A stretch of 15,294 nucleotides of DNA from JAEZJZ01 sp964450265 (GTDB lineage: Bacteria > Bacillota > UBA994 > UBA5500): assembly GCA_964450265.1 (NCBI GenBank), contig CAYVCY010000039.1, forward strand, positions 1 through 15,294, read 5' to 3'. A model generated the notes under the pieces. The model had not been told where the DNA came from, did no database searches, and saw nothing but the letters and a program-made list of their open reading frames with translations. Position numbers and translations under genes: made by a program. Below are positions 13,317 through 15,294 of the stretch, piece by piece; within the stretch, counting starts at the first letter, position 1; every line of letters begins with the position of its first letter.

Positions 13317-15076
13317 CCTTCGTTGGCCGGGATGTTAGTCTGACCCCGGTAGATCAAGCCGCGGGCTGTATCCAGCGTGATCAGTTGCCCGTCGACCAGG
13401 CGGCTGGTGGCTCCGGCTACTCCCACGATCACTGGCAAGCCCAGGCTGAGGGCGACTACAGCGGCGTGGGAAGTCAGCCCTCCCTCCTCGGTCACTAATC
13501 CGGCTGCTTTCTCTATCACCGGGACATAGGCTTTGTCCGTTCCTCCCGTCACCAATACGCAGCCGGGGGTCGCCTTTTGCAGCGCCTCCTTGGCGTTATG
13601 GCAGACGACTGCCTGACCGGTAATCGGTTTCTGGCCGATTCCCATTCCCTTTGCTAAGACATCTCCCACAATATGCACCTTCAATAAGTTAGTCGTCCCC
13701 GGCACACCCACTGGGACGCCAGCAGTCAAGACGATCAGGTCACCATTCCTGATCATGCCCACATCCAATGCCCGCGCTATGGCTTGGGTGATCATTTCAT
13801 CGGTGTTCTGAGTGAGCCCGCCTAACATCGGAAAGACACCCCAGGAAAGGTTCAGTCGCCTGGCCACCTGTTTACTGTAGGTGAAGGCGAGCACCGGCGC
13901 CTGCGGCCGATAGCGGGAGACCATCCGCGCCGTGCTGCCGGATTGGGTAGAGGTGATGATCGCTCTCGCACGTAAATCGGTAGCCGCCTGCACGGTAGCA
14001 TGACTGATGGCGTCGGTAACACTTGGACTCTTAGGGGTTTCCCGTTGGCGCAGAATTTCAGTGTTCTCCAGTGCCTGCTCAGCGCGCAGCGCGATGCGAG
14101 CCATGGTGCGCACCGCCTCCAAGGGGTAGCTGCCCCCTGCCGTCTCGCCGGAAAGCATCACCGCATCGGTGCCATCCAAAATTGCATTGGCCACATCGCT
14201 GGCTTCCGCCCGGGTGGGCCGCGGTGCACGGATCATAGAATCGAGCATCTGGGTAGCCGTGATCACCGGCTTCCCCACTCGATTGCAGGCCGCGATGATG
14301 TCCTTCTGTATCAAGGGCACGTCCTCGGTAGGAATTTCCACGCCCATGTCACCTCGGGCCACCATCACTCCGTCGGCCACCTTGAGAATCTCTGTTATAT
14401 TTTCCACGCCCTGTCGATTCTCAATCTTGGCGATGATCGGTATCTGATCCCCCAACTCCTCCAGCAGTTCCCGCATAGCCAGAATATCGGAAGCGCTGCG
14501 CACGAAGGATTGGGCGATATAATCACAACCTAATCCCACGCCAAAGCGGATATCCTCCCTATCTTGCGCAGACAAGGCCGGCAGGTTTAGCGAGCGCCCA
14601 GGGATGTTCACGCCCTTGCGGTTGCTGAGCGTACCACCAACCAACACGCGGCAAACCACCTGCTCGGGGCCGGTGGACTTCACCTCCATCTCCAGCAACC
14701 CGTCATCCACCAGCACCCGATCTCCCGCCCCGAGCTGTTCCGGCAGGGCTTTGTAGCTGACGCTGACGCCATGCTGGTCTCCAGGTTGGCCATCTATGCG
14801 CAGAGTGAACAACTGTCCCGATTGCAGCTCCACTTTCCCCTCGGCGAAAACACCTAAACGTATCTCAGGGCCTTTGGTATCCAAGATGATCGGTACGAAT
14901 TTGCCTGCCTCTTTGGCAGCCGCTCGAATTCGCTGAAAACGCTGCCCCTGCTCTAGATGCCCCCCGTGGGAGAAATTCAGCCTGGCCACATCCACCCCGG
15001 CCTCGATCAATGACCGCAAGACAGCTGGATCGTCGCTGGCCGGACCGATGGTAGCTACTATCTTCGTGTGTCGCAC
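13313..15076 (-). CDS. pyk: Pyruvate kinase with C-terminal PEP-utiliser domain
   Basis: Converts phosphoenolpyruvate and ADP to pyruvate and ATP at the end of glycolysis. It has 587 aa, about 110 longer than the basic enzyme. The order is a catalytic barrel with RLNFSHG (32-38), DTKGPEIRLG (66-75), the catalytic Lys217 in IIAKIENRQG, MVARGDMGVEIP (238-249) and TATQMLDSMIRAPRPTRAE (273-291), then the allosteric C domain. From about 485 comes a PEP-utiliser swivelling domain with EEGGLTSHAAVVALSLGLP (530-548), as in Bacillus and Geobacillus enzymes. Glu71 in GPEIR is the residue that marks potassium-dependent enzymes. The start is GTG (15076), with GGTGG five bases upstream. It is convergent with the ABC exporter and has no visible terminator of its own. 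Confidence 0.96.
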   Translation of the reverse strand: MRHTKIVATIGPASDDPAVLRSLIEAGVDVARLNFSHGGHLEQGQRFQRIRAAAKEAGKFVPIILDTKGPEIRLGVFAEGKVELQSGQLFTLRIDGQPGDQHGVSVSYKALPEQLGAGDRVLVDDGLLEMEVKSTGPEQVVCRVLVGGTLSNRKGVNIPGRSLNLPALSAQDREDIRFGVGLGCDYIAQSFVRSASDILAMRELLEELGDQIPIIAKIENRQGVENITEILKVADGVMVARGDMGVEIPTEDVPLIQKDIIAACNRVGKPVITATQMLDSMIRAPRPTRAEASDVANAILDGTDAVMLSGETAGGSYPLEAVRTMARIALRAEQALENTEILRQRETPKSPSVTDAISHATVQAATDLRARAIITSTQSGSTARMVSRYRPQAPVLAFTYSKQVARRLNLSWGVFPMLGGLTQNTDEMITQAIARALDVGMIRNGDLIVLTAGVPVGVPGTTNLLKVHIVGDVLAKGMGIGQKPITGQAVVCHNAKEALQKATPGCVLVTGGTDKAYVPVIEKAAGLVTEEGGLTSHAAVVALSLGLPVIVGVAGATSRLVDGQLITLDTARGLIYRGQTNIPANEG

Positions 15077-15099
15077 TTAAACCACCGCCCCTTAATTAG

Positions 15100-15122
15100 G
15101 ATAGTTGCTGAAACAACAATCA
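15100..15122 (+). repeat. Fragment of the dispersed repeat, upstream of pyk
   Basis: Matches the start of copy B (7964 onward) at 21 of 23 bases: GATAGTTGCT.AA.CAACAATCA. It contains only the first hairpin, here GTTG...CAAC with a larger loop. It lies 24 bases before the pyk start codon and would be in the pyk leader, in antisense orientation. Confidence 0.7.
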
Positions 15123-15183
15123 TAGTATATCAGTTGGCTCATTTTGGGGGATTTCCTGCATGTCATCCGCCCAAGTCCCAGAA

Positions 15184-15246
15184 GTGGGATTGGGGGACGG
15201 GTACTCCTGTATCGCTCTTCAGAACGGTGCAGAGTACCTATCCCAC
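15184..15246 (+). other. Long hairpin upstream of pyk, unassigned
   Basis: GTGGGAT (15184-15190) pairs with ATCCCAC (15240-15246). Inside, GGTACT (15200-15205) pairs with AGTACC (15233-15238), and CTGTATCG pairs with CGGTGCAG using two G-U pairs, around a loop of about 10 bases. The wobbles are G-U only if the plus strand is transcribed, so an RNA pointing right, out of the window, fits best. It could instead be one end of a miniature transposable element. No gene is visible from 15247 to the window end. Confidence 0.6.
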
Positions 15247-15294
15247 TGTCACGCGGTCTTAGTACGTAGAGGATCTAGATTCCTTTCTACACTC

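Noticed and set aside
14000..14533. 177-aa plus-strand frame opposite pyk
   Set aside because: Shadow of the well-supported pyruvate kinase; no family features.
15130..15165. Promoter for pyk (TATACT on the minus strand)
   Set aside because: No acceptable -35 at 16-18 bases.

Overview
The window looks like chromosomal DNA from a spore-forming Bacillota (Firmicutes). The evidence is a GerA-type spore germinant receptor operon, a GerMN-domain lipoprotein, a pyruvate kinase with the extra C-terminal PEP-utiliser domain, strong GGAGG-type ribosome binding sites, and a ykkC-family riboswitch with an intrinsic terminator. The genus cannot be fixed from this stretch alone.

Layout, left to right. 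Bases 55-1723 are a complete-looking insertion sequence (IS1202/ISNCY-like DDE transposase on the minus strand). Each end carries a doubled repeat, the transposase promoter is built out of the right-end repeats, and a long nested palindrome lies between the transposase stop and the left end. Next to it, starting from its own promoter, is a pair of overlapping single-domain chromate transporter genes (1793-2874), closed by a dispersed repeat and a terminator. A tricistronic gerAA-gerAB-gerAC operon follows (3054-6886). Its third gene is broken by one in-frame TAA at 6527-6529, after which the same frame continues as recognisable GerAC sequence. An IR-type palindrome (6946-7023) and an unrecognised gene (7187-7771) come next, then a cluster of multi-hairpin repeats (7836-8020).

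A prs-Nudix pair (8128-9692) has its own promoter and terminator. The GerMN lipoprotein (9999-10523) stands alone after a repeat-containing gap. At 10538-10734 a near-consensus promoter drives a ykkC-family leader, best matching subtype 2 (the ppGpp/PRPP group rather than guanidine), whose 3' half is shared with a terminator hairpin. It controls a three-gene ABC exporter (ATPase plus two ABC-2 type permeases, 10735-13316). This operon runs tail-to-tail into pyk on the minus strand with a 4-base overlap and no terminator between them. Upstream of pyk are one more partial copy of the dispersed repeat and a separate long hairpin.

The most interesting items are the riboswitch-exporter operon with its ligand undecided, the multi-hairpin repeat family found at three places in 15 kb, the nonsense-interrupted gerAC, the promoter-in-repeat design of the insertion sequence, and its unexplained internal palindrome. 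I did not find a clearly new multi-gene system.
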